Source of the DNA: Acinetobacter sp. N54.MGS-139 | Lineage (GTDB): Bacteria > Pseudomonadota > Gammaproteobacteria > Burkholderiales > Burkholderiaceae_F | Length of the DNA stretch: 64,000 bases | Assembly: GCA_000980495.1 (NCBI GenBank) | Contig: LARN01000015.1 | Coordinates: 57,018-121,017 of the forward strand | Direction of reading: 5' to 3' | Shown here: positions 1 to 7,865 of the stretch, one piece after another | Position numbering within the stretch: position 1 is the first letter of the stretch | Layout: each line of letters opens with the position of its first letter | The notes under the pieces: generated by a model | Told to the model about the DNA's origin: nothing | The model's input: the letters and a program-made list of their open reading frames with translations, nothing else | Database searches by the model: none | Program-made: the position numbers and the translations under genes

Positions 1-155
1 GATAAAGCGGCAGACAAACCCGCTAAGCCGGAGCCGATTATAATGACATCCCATTGCTGTCCGAGGTTCATGGGAGCCTGAGCAAAAGAGATGGCGGGAG
101 CCGCAGCTAAAGCGCTCAAACTCGTCAAGCCGGCGAGAAACTCTCTTCTGATCAT
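1..155 (-). CDS. Exported FAD-dependent oxidoreductase, N-terminal part (cut by window edge)
   Basis: Only the first 51 codons are inside the window. Reading from the ATG at 153-155, the protein begins MIRREFLAGLTSLSALAAAP, an export signal with an RRxFL stretch that could be recognised by Tat. About 12 residues after the likely cleavage site (AQA) comes a dinucleotide-binding strand-loop-helix, DVIIIGSGLAGLSAA, with the GxGxxG pattern of FAD enzymes of the fumarate reductase/urocanate reductase flavoprotein group. The ATG overlaps the stop codon of the upstream response regulator (ATGA at 152-155), so it is probably co-transcribed and translationally coupled to the two-component system. Substrate cannot be judged because the catalytic domain lies outside the window. 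Confidence 0.8.
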   Translation of the reverse strand, partial: MIRREFLAGLTSLSALAAAPAISFAQAPMNLGQQWDVIIIGSGLAGLSAAL

Positions 156-778
156 TTCGCGGAAGCTTCGTTAAGCAGGATGAGCGCACGCGTGATTTCG
201 GCGACAGAATCCATTGCAAGTTTTTCGGAGGCTCGGCTTCGATGCATTTTGATCGTAGGCACAGAGAGTTCGAGACGGTCGGCAATTTCTTTATTGGTCA
301 GCCCCTCGGCGACCAGAGACAGGACTTCTTTCTCTCGGTTGGTGAGTTGCCGATAGCGGCGCTTTAATGCATTTAATTCGTTGGCTTCTTCCGCTCGTCT
401 GATGCCCAGCTTTACTGCACGGGTGACTTCTTGGTTCAGCCGCTCAGGATCGACAGGCTTTTCCAAGAAGGTCAGGGCGCCTTTGCTCATGGCGTTCACT
501 GCCATTTGAATGTCGCCGTGTCCGGAAAGGAAAATCAGCGGGAAATGAGCAAAGCCGCGCTCAATGAGCGTTTCCTGCACTTCAAGCCCGGTCATCTGCG
601 GCATGCGCACATCTAATACGGCGCAGCCGGGAATACTGAGGTTGTCGCGGACCAAAAACTCCGTCGGAGAGTTATAAGCAGCCACTTTCCAGCCGAGGGC
701 CTCCAGCAGGATCTTGGTAGAAAACAATAAACTTTCGTCGTCGTCGACGAGGCGGATCAAGGTATGTTCTTTATTCAT
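152..778 (-). CDS. FixJ/TtrR-type LuxR-family response regulator
   Basis: A 208-residue two-domain regulator. Receiver domain about residues 6-120, with acidic pocket D12-D14, phospho-acceptor D56 in AVLDVRMP, switch S85 and conserved K107 in EKP. A LuxR-type helix-turn-helix covers about 143-205 (LTNREKEVL, then GLTNKEIADRLELS and TIKMHRSR). The order and the RMP/GHGD motifs are typical of the FixJ/TtrR subgroup. It overlaps the sensor kinase gene by 8 bp and the downstream flavoprotein start by 4 bp, giving the order kinase-regulator-flavoprotein. It most likely activates the flavoprotein gene when the kinase detects a periplasmic ligand; the target is inferred from position only. Confidence 0.93.
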   Translation of the reverse strand: MNKEHTLIRLVDDDESLLFSTKILLEALGWKVAAYNSPTEFLVRDNLSIPGCAVLDVRMPQMTGLEVQETLIERGFAHFPLIFLSGHGDIQMAVNAMSKGALTFLEKPVDPERLNQEVTRAVKLGIRRAEEANELNALKRRYRQLTNREKEVLSLVAEGLTNKEIADRLELSVPTIKMHRSRASEKLAMDSVAEITRALILLNEASAK

Positions 779-2600
779 TGATTTTTTTCTCCGGATCTTT
801 GGTCGCTAAACGATCAATCATAAGTTCAGCGCGTACGCCGCCTTTTGTCAGGCGTTCAAAGTGCAGCGACGCCGAGTGCATATCGGCGATCTCACGCACA
901 ATGGAAAGACCCAATCCCAGGCCTTCAGGCTTGGTGGACTCAGCGGCGTGCTCCAATCGTGTGAACTGCTCGTCGCTTAGGACCAGACCGTTATTCCAAA
1001 CGGTGACCTTCCAGCGTTTGCCTGCCGGCTCTAACGAAACGCCGAGCTTGGGTCTGCCGGACTCTTTACTGGCAGCTGCGGCATTTCGGATTAAATTCAA
1101 AATTAAAAGTTCCAAGGAAAGAGGATCGGCTAAAACCGGCGCTGTGGCCACATCCGTTCGGAAGGGAACTGCTGTTTTTGCCTCTTCCTGCTGATGGAAA
1201 GTGCGGATCGCCTTTTCTACGATTCGAACTAAATCGTATTCGATATGTGCAGGCTGCTCTTTTTTTGCAAATTTGCGCACCGAATCCACGATACGGGAAA
1301 TGCGTCTGGTTTCCGCATCCATATTCTCGACGACGGTCTTGGTTAATGGGTCTTCTGCCATTTTGTCGTTCAGTCGCAGTTTCAAGACGGCTGCATAGTT
1401 CAGCAGTGCGCCTAGGGGCTGTTTTAACTCATGCGCAATGATGTTGGACATCTGCGAAATAACGCCTGAACGCTCGATATGAGAGAGCCGTTTGCGGCCG
1501 AGGACGGCCTCTTGTTCTGCGGCGTTCTTGGCTTCCAGTGCACCTTTGAGCTCTGCCGTCCGTTTGTTGACCAAATGATGGACGCGCAGCTCGTTGCCGA
1601 TTAAAAACAGCAGGATCGTTAGCAGGATCAGTAGCTCAGTTTTATACCGTTGAAGAAGGGCGCCCAAAGAGTAGTCCCTGAGGTTCTCGTACATACCGAA
1701 CTTCAGATCTTTCATCAGTCGGAGCACTTCCGTGTAATCGTAACCGGCAGCCCATTCGTTGCCTTGGAAAGGCGACATCGTAAAGAGGGTGCGAACGACG
1801 TCTTTGACGATGTCGTCAGGTGCGTTCGCCAGCGAAGAAATCACAATGCCGGGATAAAGCGCACGAGTAGAGCGGCGGCAGTAGAAGGGCGACTCATCCT
1901 TGGCATTATCGTAAGGCTCGATCACTTTCAGTGAACCCGGAGCCACGAAGCCTACTCCTTCGTAAGCCTCAAGAAGGCAAGTCGGAAGAATACCCACGTC
2001 GCTCGATCCGGCAAGAACTTCTTCTACGGCTCCGAGGTGACGTTCACGGGTGAATCGTTCGCTTCCGAAGAAACGGTTCGGAGCGTAGCCGTGCTCCTTG
2101 AGTTCTCCTAACGCTGCCCACCATTCGCTTAAATTTTCGTTGTTGGCCGCAGCAACGCGTTTGCCCTTCATATCGGCGATGGTGTTGATGTCGTTTCGGT
2201 CAGCGCGTGTAATAAACACTGAACCCACAGACGCACTGGTCTTAGAAGAGAAAACCGACTTCAAAGCAGCAATGTCGTGAGCGTTCAATTGGGGAATCGC
2301 CGCAAGCTGAAGATAAATCTCGCTCGGAGCAAAGAGTAAATGAGGCTTCAGGACATTGATTTCTTCTAAGAAATCGTGGTTTGAAATATCAAAAAGCTTG
2401 AATCGGTATTTGTGCCCGAGCTGTGACTTTAGAAAATCGAAAGTAGGGTAGACGGCGTGCTCAGTGGTTTCAGACGGCAGGATTCCGATGTAGGCGACTC
2501 TGACTTCCCGAAGCTGAGTCGGTTCCTCCGCCTGAAGCGGATGAGCCGCCAGCAGCGCGCCGGCGCATAAAGAAAGCCAGAGTTTCCTAAACAACATCAA
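771..2600 (-). CDS. TtrS-like sensor histidine kinase with periplasmic PhnD-type sensor domain
   Basis: 609 residues. N-terminal signal/anchor about 1-24, then a periplasmic domain of about 280 residues resembling PhnD/phosphonate-type solute-binding proteins (REVRVAYIGILPSE, VGSVFITRAD, DVGILPTC). One membrane helix at about 321-337 (TELLILLTILLFLIGNE), a linker helix, then the dimerisation domain with H390 in the H-box AHELKQP, an N-box (LILNLIRNAAAAS) and a glycine-rich ATP lid EGLGLGLSIV. This architecture matches TtrS, the tetrathionate sensor, and related kinases. No tetrathionate reductase gene order is present nearby; the partner is a flavoprotein. The ligand is therefore unknown, probably an electron acceptor. 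Confidence is high for the architecture, low for the ligand. Confidence 0.92.
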   Translation of the reverse strand: MMLFRKLWLSLCAGALLAAHPLQAEEPTQLREVRVAYIGILPSETTEHAVYPTFDFLKSQLGHKYRFKLFDISNHDFLEEINVLKPHLLFAPSEIYLQLAAIPQLNAHDIAALKSVFSSKTSASVGSVFITRADRNDINTIADMKGKRVAAANNENLSEWWAALGELKEHGYAPNRFFGSERFTRERHLGAVEEVLAGSSDVGILPTCLLEAYEGVGFVAPGSLKVIEPYDNAKDESPFYCRRSTRALYPGIVISSLANAPDDIVKDVVRTLFTMSPFQGNEWAAGYDYTEVLRLMKDLKFGMYENLRDYSLGALLQRYKTELLILLTILLFLIGNELRVHHLVNKRTAELKGALEAKNAAEQEAVLGRKRLSHIERSGVISQMSNIIAHELKQPLGALLNYAAVLKLRLNDKMAEDPLTKTVVENMDAETRRISRIVDSVRKFAKKEQPAHIEYDLVRIVEKAIRTFHQQEEAKTAVPFRTDVATAPVLADPLSLELLILNLIRNAAAASKESGRPKLGVSLEPAGKRWKVTVWNNGLVLSDEQFTRLEHAAESTKPEGLGLGLSIVREIADMHSASLHFERLTKGGVRAELMIDRLATKDPEKKINE

Positions 2601-2710
2601 ATCCTTGGGTGAAAGTGGTGAACTTATTATCTAAAAGGCTCGCGTTCAAAGAAAGTCGAGAAAACGAGCATGACGGCGTATCTCAATTGTCCGAGAACCG
2701 CAGTTCCGGA

Positions 2711-2738
2711 CAAAACAAAGCCGCCTCGAAAGGCGGCT
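2711..2738 (-). terminator. Rho-independent terminator of the nitroreductase gene
   Basis: An 8-bp perfect stem (AGCCGCCT/AGGCGGCT, 2719-2738) with a 4-nt loop. On the minus strand it is followed by TTTGTTTTG. It lies about 20 bp past the nitroreductase stop. Confidence 0.85.
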
Positions 2739-2758
2739 GCATGCGGTTGATCTATATA

Positions 2759-3415
2759 TTAGCCTGGGAACTTATCCAGATCGAAGAAGATCTTGCTCTG
2801 TTCCAGACGAGACTTCGGACGAGTACGGTTGTGGTCGTCTTCGGCGTCGTAGCCCAAGGTCACGACGAGGACGGAATGCACACCGTAGTTATCAAGATTC
2901 AGGAGTTTATCCATCTTGTCTTCATCGAAACCTTCGATCGGTGTGGAATCAATGCCGAGGGAGGCGGCGCCGTAAAGCAATGCTGTCATTGCGATATAGG
3001 CCTGCTTAGTTTCCCAGTTGAGAGTTTGGCCGGTACGTTCACGCAGATCAATAAAGAATTTTCTGGATTCGAAGCATTCTTTGGCAATTTCTTCGTTGGC
3101 AATGCGGCCGTCTTTGATTTCCTGGTCGAGAAGGGTGTGCTGGAATTTGTCGTCCAAACCCTTTCTGACGGCGATCACGATAAAGTCGGAGCAAGTGTCG
3201 ATGCGGTTCCAGTTGAAGTCGGCAATTGCCGGACGAACGCGTTTCTTGGAATTGTCGCTTGTGCCCCAAAGGAAGACCCAAGGCTGGCTGTTGACGGAAG
3301 AAGGAGAGAGCTGAAGAATTGTCTTTAATTTTTCGACGTCATCACGAGGAATCTTTTTGTTGACATCGAATTTTTTAGCGGTAAAACGCTGTTCGGAAAG
3401 CTTTACGAAATCCAT
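2759..3415 (-). CDS. NfsB-like NAD(P)H nitroreductase / dihydropteridine reductase family
   Basis: 218 residues, the usual length for NfsB/NfnB. Nitroreductase-fold flavoprotein that binds FMN and reduces nitro-compounds, quinones or pterins with NAD(P)H in the cytoplasm. Visible signatures are the N-terminal RFTAKKFD, the FMN-contacting SPSSVNSQPW segment near residue 40, the central TKQAYIAMTALLYGAASLGIDSTPIEGF stretch that characterises the NfsB subgroup (shown here only as its location, about 136-163), and the C-terminal RPKSRL. It is a single-gene unit with its own terminator and no obvious partner. The physiological substrate is not deducible from the sequence. Confidence 0.9.
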   Translation of the reverse strand: MDFVKLSEQRFTAKKFDVNKKIPRDDVEKLKTILQLSPSSVNSQPWVFLWGTSDNSKKRVRPAIADFNWNRIDTCSDFIVIAVRKGLDDKFQHTLLDQEIKDGRIANEEIAKECFESRKFFIDLRERTGQTLNWETKQAYIAMTALLYGAASLGIDSTPIEGFDEDKMDKLLNLDNYGVHSVLVVTLGYDAEDDHNRTRPKSRLEQSKIFFDLDKFPG

Positions 3416-3615
3416 TATCGCGTCCTTTAAAAATCTTTAGTTTGAGAATAATCCAAGGAAATATAACAGTCTAATCATCCAAAAGTAAGACTGGAAGTCT
3501 CTGACATCTCAAAAAAAACATTGATGTTATGAATTCGGCCGCTAATCGACAAAATCATTAATACCAATGGCCAAGAAGGAATTACACTAAAGAAGTTGTG
3601 CAGCGTTAAATTTAT

Positions 3616-4599
3616 ATGAAAAAGATTTTGGTGACCGGCTCCAACGGCTATATCGGAAACGCCTTGGTGCTGGCTTTGTTGAATCGGAAAAAAGAATTTA
3701 CCGTGCGGGCAGCTGCCCGCAGAGGTTCGATTCTTAATTCCAAGTCCTTTGAGACGGTTCGGCTCGGAAGCCTGGAAGAAAGTCTGGACTACGTTGAAGC
3801 CTTTAAAGGCTGCGACGTCCTGATCCATTGCGCTTCCCGCGGTTCTATGCGCGGTCACGAGGGCTGGCTCGACGAAGCTGCGCTGCACAGAATTAATGTC
3901 TTAGGGACGGTTCACATGGCGCGCGAAGCGCACCGCGCCGGCATCAGCCGTTTCATTTTCCTAAGTTCTCTGCAGGTGAACGGTCCCGAGACCCCGGCCG
4001 GGAAACGTTTCTATGCTGACTCTTTGCCTCGGCCGAAGTCTCCGATCGGCAAAGCGCTCCTGGAAGCAGAAAAAGAACTGACTCGTGTCGGCGAAGAGAC
4101 GGGCATGGAAATTGTGATCGTCCGTCCTCCGCTGATTTACGGTCCCGACTGCCAAAACCTCTTCGGCGAAGTCAAGATCATGGTGGATTACTGTCTGCCG
4201 CTTCCGCTGAGATCCTGCAAGAGAAACCACCGTTCTTTAGTCGGAATCGACAACCTTGTTGATTTTCTTATTTGCTGCGCGACACATCCGGATGCCGCCA
4301 ACGAAACCTTCTTGGTTAGTGACGGTGTCGATCTTTCGACGCTCAATATTTTTAAGCTGCTGGCTAAAACGCACCATCGGCCGTGTCTGCTGTGGCCATT
4401 TCCGCCGATCCTTGTCCGACTGTTTAACAGTTACATCGGACGTCAGGCTTGGGAAGAGTTCTTCTTCCAGAGCCAAGTGGCCGACATTCATAAAGCTCAG
4501 CTGGTTCTCGGCTGGACTCCTCCGCTTTCGGTTGAACAGTCCTTCCGCCGCTCTTGGGACGAGAATTTTTATCTCGGTTCTCATACGAGCTCGAAATAG
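3616..4599 (+). CDS. Extended SDR / NAD-dependent epimerase homologue with altered active site
   Basis: 327 residues. A Rossmann fold starts at once with MKKILVTGSNGYIGNAL (GxxGxxG at 8-14). The fold continues with CDVLIHCAS (about 67-74), the SSLQV strand near 117-121, and the RPPLIYGP motif near 170-177 typical of extended short-chain dehydrogenases. The catalytic YxxxK that normally follows SP/DPYGxSK reads SPIGKAL at 142-148, so the Tyr position (144) is Ile and the Lys position (148) is Leu. It is a single gene between the nitroreductase and the ZIP transporter. By family it would act on a nucleotide sugar or similar substrate, but the missing residues argue for a binding, regulatory or altered catalytic role. 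Confidence 0.85.
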   Translation: MKKILVTGSNGYIGNALVLALLNRKKEFTVRAAARRGSILNSKSFETVRLGSLEESLDYVEAFKGCDVLIHCASRGSMRGHEGWLDEAALHRINVLGTVHMAREAHRAGISRFIFLSSLQVNGPETPAGKRFYADSLPRPKSPIGKALLEAEKELTRVGEETGMEIVIVRPPLIYGPDCQNLFGEVKIMVDYCLPLPLRSCKRNHRSLVGIDNLVDFLICCATHPDAANETFLVSDGVDLSTLNIFKLLAKTHHRPCLLWPFPPILVRLFNSYIGRQAWEEFFFQSQVADIHKAQLVLGWTPPLSVEQSFRRSWDENFYLGSHTSSK

Positions 4600-4661
4600 C
4601 CTTCCTTTTTGAATTTGTTTCTCCGATTGTTTTAGATTAATCGTCTCGGAGAAGGATTGAG

Positions 4662-5447
4662 ATGACGACTCTTTTGCAAATTCTTGCGGCGACGCTTTTG
4701 TCGTCGATTTTGTCCATTGTTTTAGCGGGACTGATCAGCTTTAAGTTTCTTGACCGGTACATGAGCAAGATGCTCTGTATTTCGGCCGGTCTTTTGCTGA
4801 CAGTAGCCTTTACGCATTTGCTTCCTGAAGCCTTTGAGATTCACGAGAATGCGGTTTCGGTCGGCTGGACGCTGCTGGTCAGCGTTTTATTTTTGTTCTG
4901 TCTTGAGTTCGCTCTGAGTCATCAGCATCACGGTCATGTGAACCCTCCGGAACACACCATTTCCGAGTACATCAAAGGAAGCCAAAAGAGAAGTTCCGGC
5001 GCCGGCAACGCCATCTTGATCGGGGATGCATTCCATAACTTTACCGACGGTATTTTGATTGCCAGCGCCTTTATGGTGAGCTCGGGCCTTGGCTGGGTGA
5101 CGGCCTTGGCGATTTTGGCGCACGAGATTCCGCAGGAAGTAGGCGACTTTATGGTTCTGCTTCATTCGGGATTTGAACGCTCAAAAGCGCTCCTTTGGAA
5201 CGTAATTTCCGGCCTTACTTCCATGCTCGGCGGTATCGCAGGCTACTTCCTCTTAGACCGAGTCGAATGGATGGTTCCTTATGCATTTGCCATCGCGGCA
5301 GCGAGCTTTATTTACATTGCTCTGTCTGACCTGATGCCGGAAATTGCTCATCAGGAAAAACCGGAACGTTTTTACGTTCAGTTATTCTTCATTCTGATCG
5401 GTGTCGCCATGGCTGTTTTGGCAACCGGAGGTCTGCACGAACATTGA
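4662..5447 (+). CDS. ZIP-family divalent metal transporter
   Basis: 261 residues with about eight hydrophobic segments. A histidine-rich cytoplasmic loop (SHQHHGHV, about 86-93) lies between helices 3 and 4. The metal-binding helices are clear: DAFHNFTDGI in helix 4 and AHEIPQEVGD in helix 5, the H/D/E motifs of the ZIP superfamily (GufA/ZupT/LIV-1-like). It would import zinc, iron or manganese across the inner membrane; selectivity cannot be told. The start ATG follows a GGAG-type ribosome site (gagaaggattgag). A bidirectional terminator follows and no regulator is adjacent. Confidence 0.92.
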   Translation: MTTLLQILAATLLSSILSIVLAGLISFKFLDRYMSKMLCISAGLLLTVAFTHLLPEAFEIHENAVSVGWTLLVSVLFLFCLEFALSHQHHGHVNPPEHTISEYIKGSQKRSSGAGNAILIGDAFHNFTDGILIASAFMVSSGLGWVTALAILAHEIPQEVGDFMVLLHSGFERSKALLWNVISGLTSMLGGIAGYFLLDRVEWMVPYAFAIAAASFIYIALSDLMPEIAHQEKPERFYVQLFFILIGVAMAVLATGGLHEH

Positions 5448-5471
5448 TCTGAAGCAGTCATCAGACGCAAA

Positions 5472-5511
5472 AAAGCCGCTCTCAATCATTACTTTGATTC
5501 GGAGCGGCTTT
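5472..5511. terminator. Bidirectional terminator between ZIP gene and sulfurtransferase gene
   Basis: A 10-bp perfect inverted repeat (AAAGCCGCTC ... GAGCGGCTTT) with a 20-nt loop, flanked by A-rich and T-rich sequence. It separates two convergent genes and could serve both. Confidence 0.85.
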
Positions 5512-5524
5512 AATTATTAGACAA

Positions 5525-6394
5525 TTACTTTCCGGTTGCTACCGGATTAGCGTCATCGTCAATCCACTGGCTCCATGAGCCAACATAAAGTTTCGATCCG
5601 TAAAGACCGCTTAAATCCATTGCAAAGAGGTTCGCGGAAGCATTGACACCTGAACCGCAGGAATTGATCACTTTGTCCGGTGCGCGGCCGTCCAGCAGCT
5701 TCAGAAATTCCTCACGCAGAACAGGGGCAGGTTTGAATCTTCCATCGGGAAGAAAGTTCTCGGAACCCGGGCGGTTGACAGCGCCGGGAATGTGGCCGGC
5801 TTTGTGGTCGATCGTTTCGCCTATGCCCTGGAAGCGTAGAGCAGGGCGTGCGTCCACTTCTAAGTATTCCTTCGTCTTCAAATTGTCCTGAACGGTTTCC
5901 ATCGGAACGGGGACTTCGAGCGGCTCAAGCTCAGGAATCTTTCCGTCCTTTAACGGCTCTGTCGGCTTGTCCGTTACCGGTAGATTTTCTTCTTTCCAAG
6001 CGGTCATGCCACCGTCTAGGACGCAGACATTTTCCAGGCCCAGCCAGCGGAGCTCATACCAAAAGCGTGTTGCAAAGCCGAGGCCGCCCTGATCATAAAG
6101 AACAACCTGACGATCGGGACGGATGCCGAAATATTCCATGGATTGGCGGAATGTTTCTCTGCCCGGCATCGGATGGCGTCCGGTTCCCTGCGCTACTTTT
6201 CCGGTGACATAGCGGTCAAAGTCTACGAGTACAGCGCCCGGAATGTGCTCCTTGGCGTAAAGCTTGATACCGAGCTCCGGATCGGGAATGCTGCAGGAGC
6301 AGTCAAGAATGATGATGTTACGGTTTCCGCTGACTTTTTGATTCAGCATGAAAGCATGCAGCTCACGAGGCTCAATTAAAGTTGTGAAAATCAT
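5525..6394 (-). CDS. sseA: 3-mercaptopyruvate / thiosulfate sulfurtransferase (SseA-like)
   Basis: 289 residues, two rhodanese domains: an inactive N-terminal one (about 10-140, with RYVTGKVAQGTGRHPMPG) and a catalytic C-terminal one (about 165-285). The active-site loop is CGSGVNAS with the persulfide cysteine at C246. CGSG(V/I)x is the loop of mercaptopyruvate sulfurtransferases, whereas rhodaneses have CRxGxx, so MST activity (transfer of sulfur from 3-mercaptopyruvate to a thiol or cyanide) is more likely. The YVGSWSQW motif near residue 270 is also conserved in the family. Cytoplasmic, monocistronic, convergent with the ZIP gene. Confidence 0.93.
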   Translation of the reverse strand: MIFTTLIEPRELHAFMLNQKVSGNRNIIILDCSCSIPDPELGIKLYAKEHIPGAVLVDFDRYVTGKVAQGTGRHPMPGRETFRQSMEYFGIRPDRQVVLYDQGGLGFATRFWYELRWLGLENVCVLDGGMTAWKEENLPVTDKPTEPLKDGKIPELEPLEVPVPMETVQDNLKTKEYLEVDARPALRFQGIGETIDHKAGHIPGAVNRPGSENFLPDGRFKPAPVLREEFLKLLDGRAPDKVINSCGSGVNASANLFAMDLSGLYGSKLYVGSWSQWIDDDANPVATGK

Positions 6395-6652
6395 GAAACA
6401 CCTCTGTTAAACGATTCCTCGATTTTAGGCTTCATTACAAATATTTGAAGGTAAGGCGGCAATGAATGAGTACACTTGAGCGCTTGAACGATTTTTGTGC
6501 AAATAGGCTCAAAATCTCATGTTTGACGCCTCAGCTTGAGTGAAAAGGGCTTAAATACCGAGATATGCCTGTAGGATTGTCAAAAAGTTGTTCGCTAACG
6601 TCTAAATGAGCGAAAATGCTCATGATACAAACAAATATAAGGATTATCGGAA

Positions 6653-6943
6653 ATGGGAGAAAAGGCCCCTGAAATTTCTTCTCTGTCTTTTGAAGAAGCT
6701 CTTAAGGAACTGGAAGCCTTGTCGCAGCGCCTGTCTCAAGGCGGTCTGCCTCTGGAAGAATCTGTTGAAGCTTATGCCCGCGGCTCTGAACTGCGCAAAC
6801 ACTGCAATGACTTGTTAAAGCGCGCAGAAGACAGAGTACGTGAACTGGATCAAAAGTTCGGCAATCAGCAGGATGATGACGAACCTGAAGAAACCCCGGT
6901 AAGCCGCCGTTCCCGTCGAAATGACGACGATATCCCTTTCTAA
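6653..6943 (+). CDS. xseB: Exodeoxyribonuclease VII small subunit
   Basis: 96 residues. The core LSFEEALKELEALSQRL and LPLEESVEAYARGSELRKHC is the helical hairpin of XseB, which binds the large subunit XseA in the ExoVII complex that degrades single-stranded DNA. The acidic, disordered tail (about 72-96) is longer than in E. coli. It is first in the classical order xseB-ispA-dxs with a 6-bp gap to ispA. The large-subunit gene xseA is not in the window. Confidence 0.95.
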   Translation: MGEKAPEISSLSFEEALKELEALSQRLSQGGLPLEESVEAYARGSELRKHCNDLLKRAEDRVRELDQKFGNQQDDDEPEETPVSRRSRRNDDDIPF

Positions 6944-6949
6944 GAAGTT

Positions 6950-7852
6950 ATGACTGTTGCTTTTAAAGATTGGGTAAAGGCTTGCCAGCAGAGGGTTGAA
7001 AAAGCAGCTGAAAATAATCTTCCTCAGGAAGCTCTTATTCCCCAAAAACTCCATTCGGCTATGCGCTACTCCGTCATCGGAGGAGGTAAGCGCGTGCGTC
7101 CGCTGCTTGTTTATGCCGTCGGACAAATATTTGATGCCGATCCCGAAAACCTGGACCTTACGGCCTTAGCTGTTGAATGCGTCCATTCTTATTCCTTGAT
7201 TCACGATGATCTGCCGTGCATGGATAACGACATACTGCGCCACGGTAAGCCCACTACTCATGCGGCTTTTGGTGAAGCAGTGGCCATGCTTGCAGGCGAT
7301 GCACTCCAGCCGGAAGCCTTTCTGTTCTTAGTCAGAACGAAGCTGCCTGCTGAGCAGAGAATTAAGCTCCTCGAGCTTTTGGCCTACGCATCTTCCACGC
7401 GAGGCATGTGCGGAGGGCAAGCGATTGACCTGAGCGTCGTCGGCAATCAGAAGATGACGATTGAAGAGCTGCGCCTAATGCACTCGATGAAAACGGGGGC
7501 GCTCCTTAAGGCCTCCATACTTCTGGGTGCGTTTGCCGGAAAAAAGACTCCTTCACAGCACGATCTTTCGCAGCTTGAGGTTTATGGAAATGCTATCGGT
7601 TTGGCTTTCCAAATCGTCGATGACATTTTGGATGTCGTCGGCGATACGGCTGAGCTTGGTAAAACAGCCGGTAAGGATGCTTTAGAAGATAAACCGACTT
7701 ACGTCAGCCTGCTTGGCCTGGAAAAAGCCAAAGAACTTGCTGAAGAACAATATTTAGTTGCCGCCAAAGCCGTTGAAGGGCTCAGCGAAGGTCTGAGCGG
7801 CAAAGAGCGCTTAATCGAAATCGCTGATTTCATCATCAAAAGGACACACTAA
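6950..7852 (+). CDS. ispA: Farnesyl/geranyl diphosphate synthase
   Basis: 300 residues. An all-helical prenyltransferase that condenses IPP with DMAPP and GPP to make FPP. The first aspartate-rich motif is DDLPCMDND (D86-D94) and the second is DDILD near 222-226. GGGKRVRPLL (44-53) binds diphosphate. Length and motifs fit the bacterial short-chain (IspA) type. It is cotranscribed with xseB (6 bp upstream) and dxs (13 bp downstream), linking precursor supply and chain elongation. Confidence 0.96.
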   Translation: MTVAFKDWVKACQQRVEKAAENNLPQEALIPQKLHSAMRYSVIGGGKRVRPLLVYAVGQIFDADPENLDLTALAVECVHSYSLIHDDLPCMDNDILRHGKPTTHAAFGEAVAMLAGDALQPEAFLFLVRTKLPAEQRIKLLELLAYASSTRGMCGGQAIDLSVVGNQKMTIEELRLMHSMKTGALLKASILLGAFAGKKTPSQHDLSQLEVYGNAIGLAFQIVDDILDVVGDTAELGKTAGKDALEDKPTYVSLLGLEKAKELAEEQYLVAAKAVEGLSEGLSGKERLIEIADFIIKRTH

Positions 7853-7865
7853 GAAGTAACCGGCG

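Noticed and set aside
771-2600. Tetrathionate sensor TtrS by name
   Set aside because: Architecture fits, but no ttrBCA genes accompany it; the ligand cannot be named, so no gene symbol is given.
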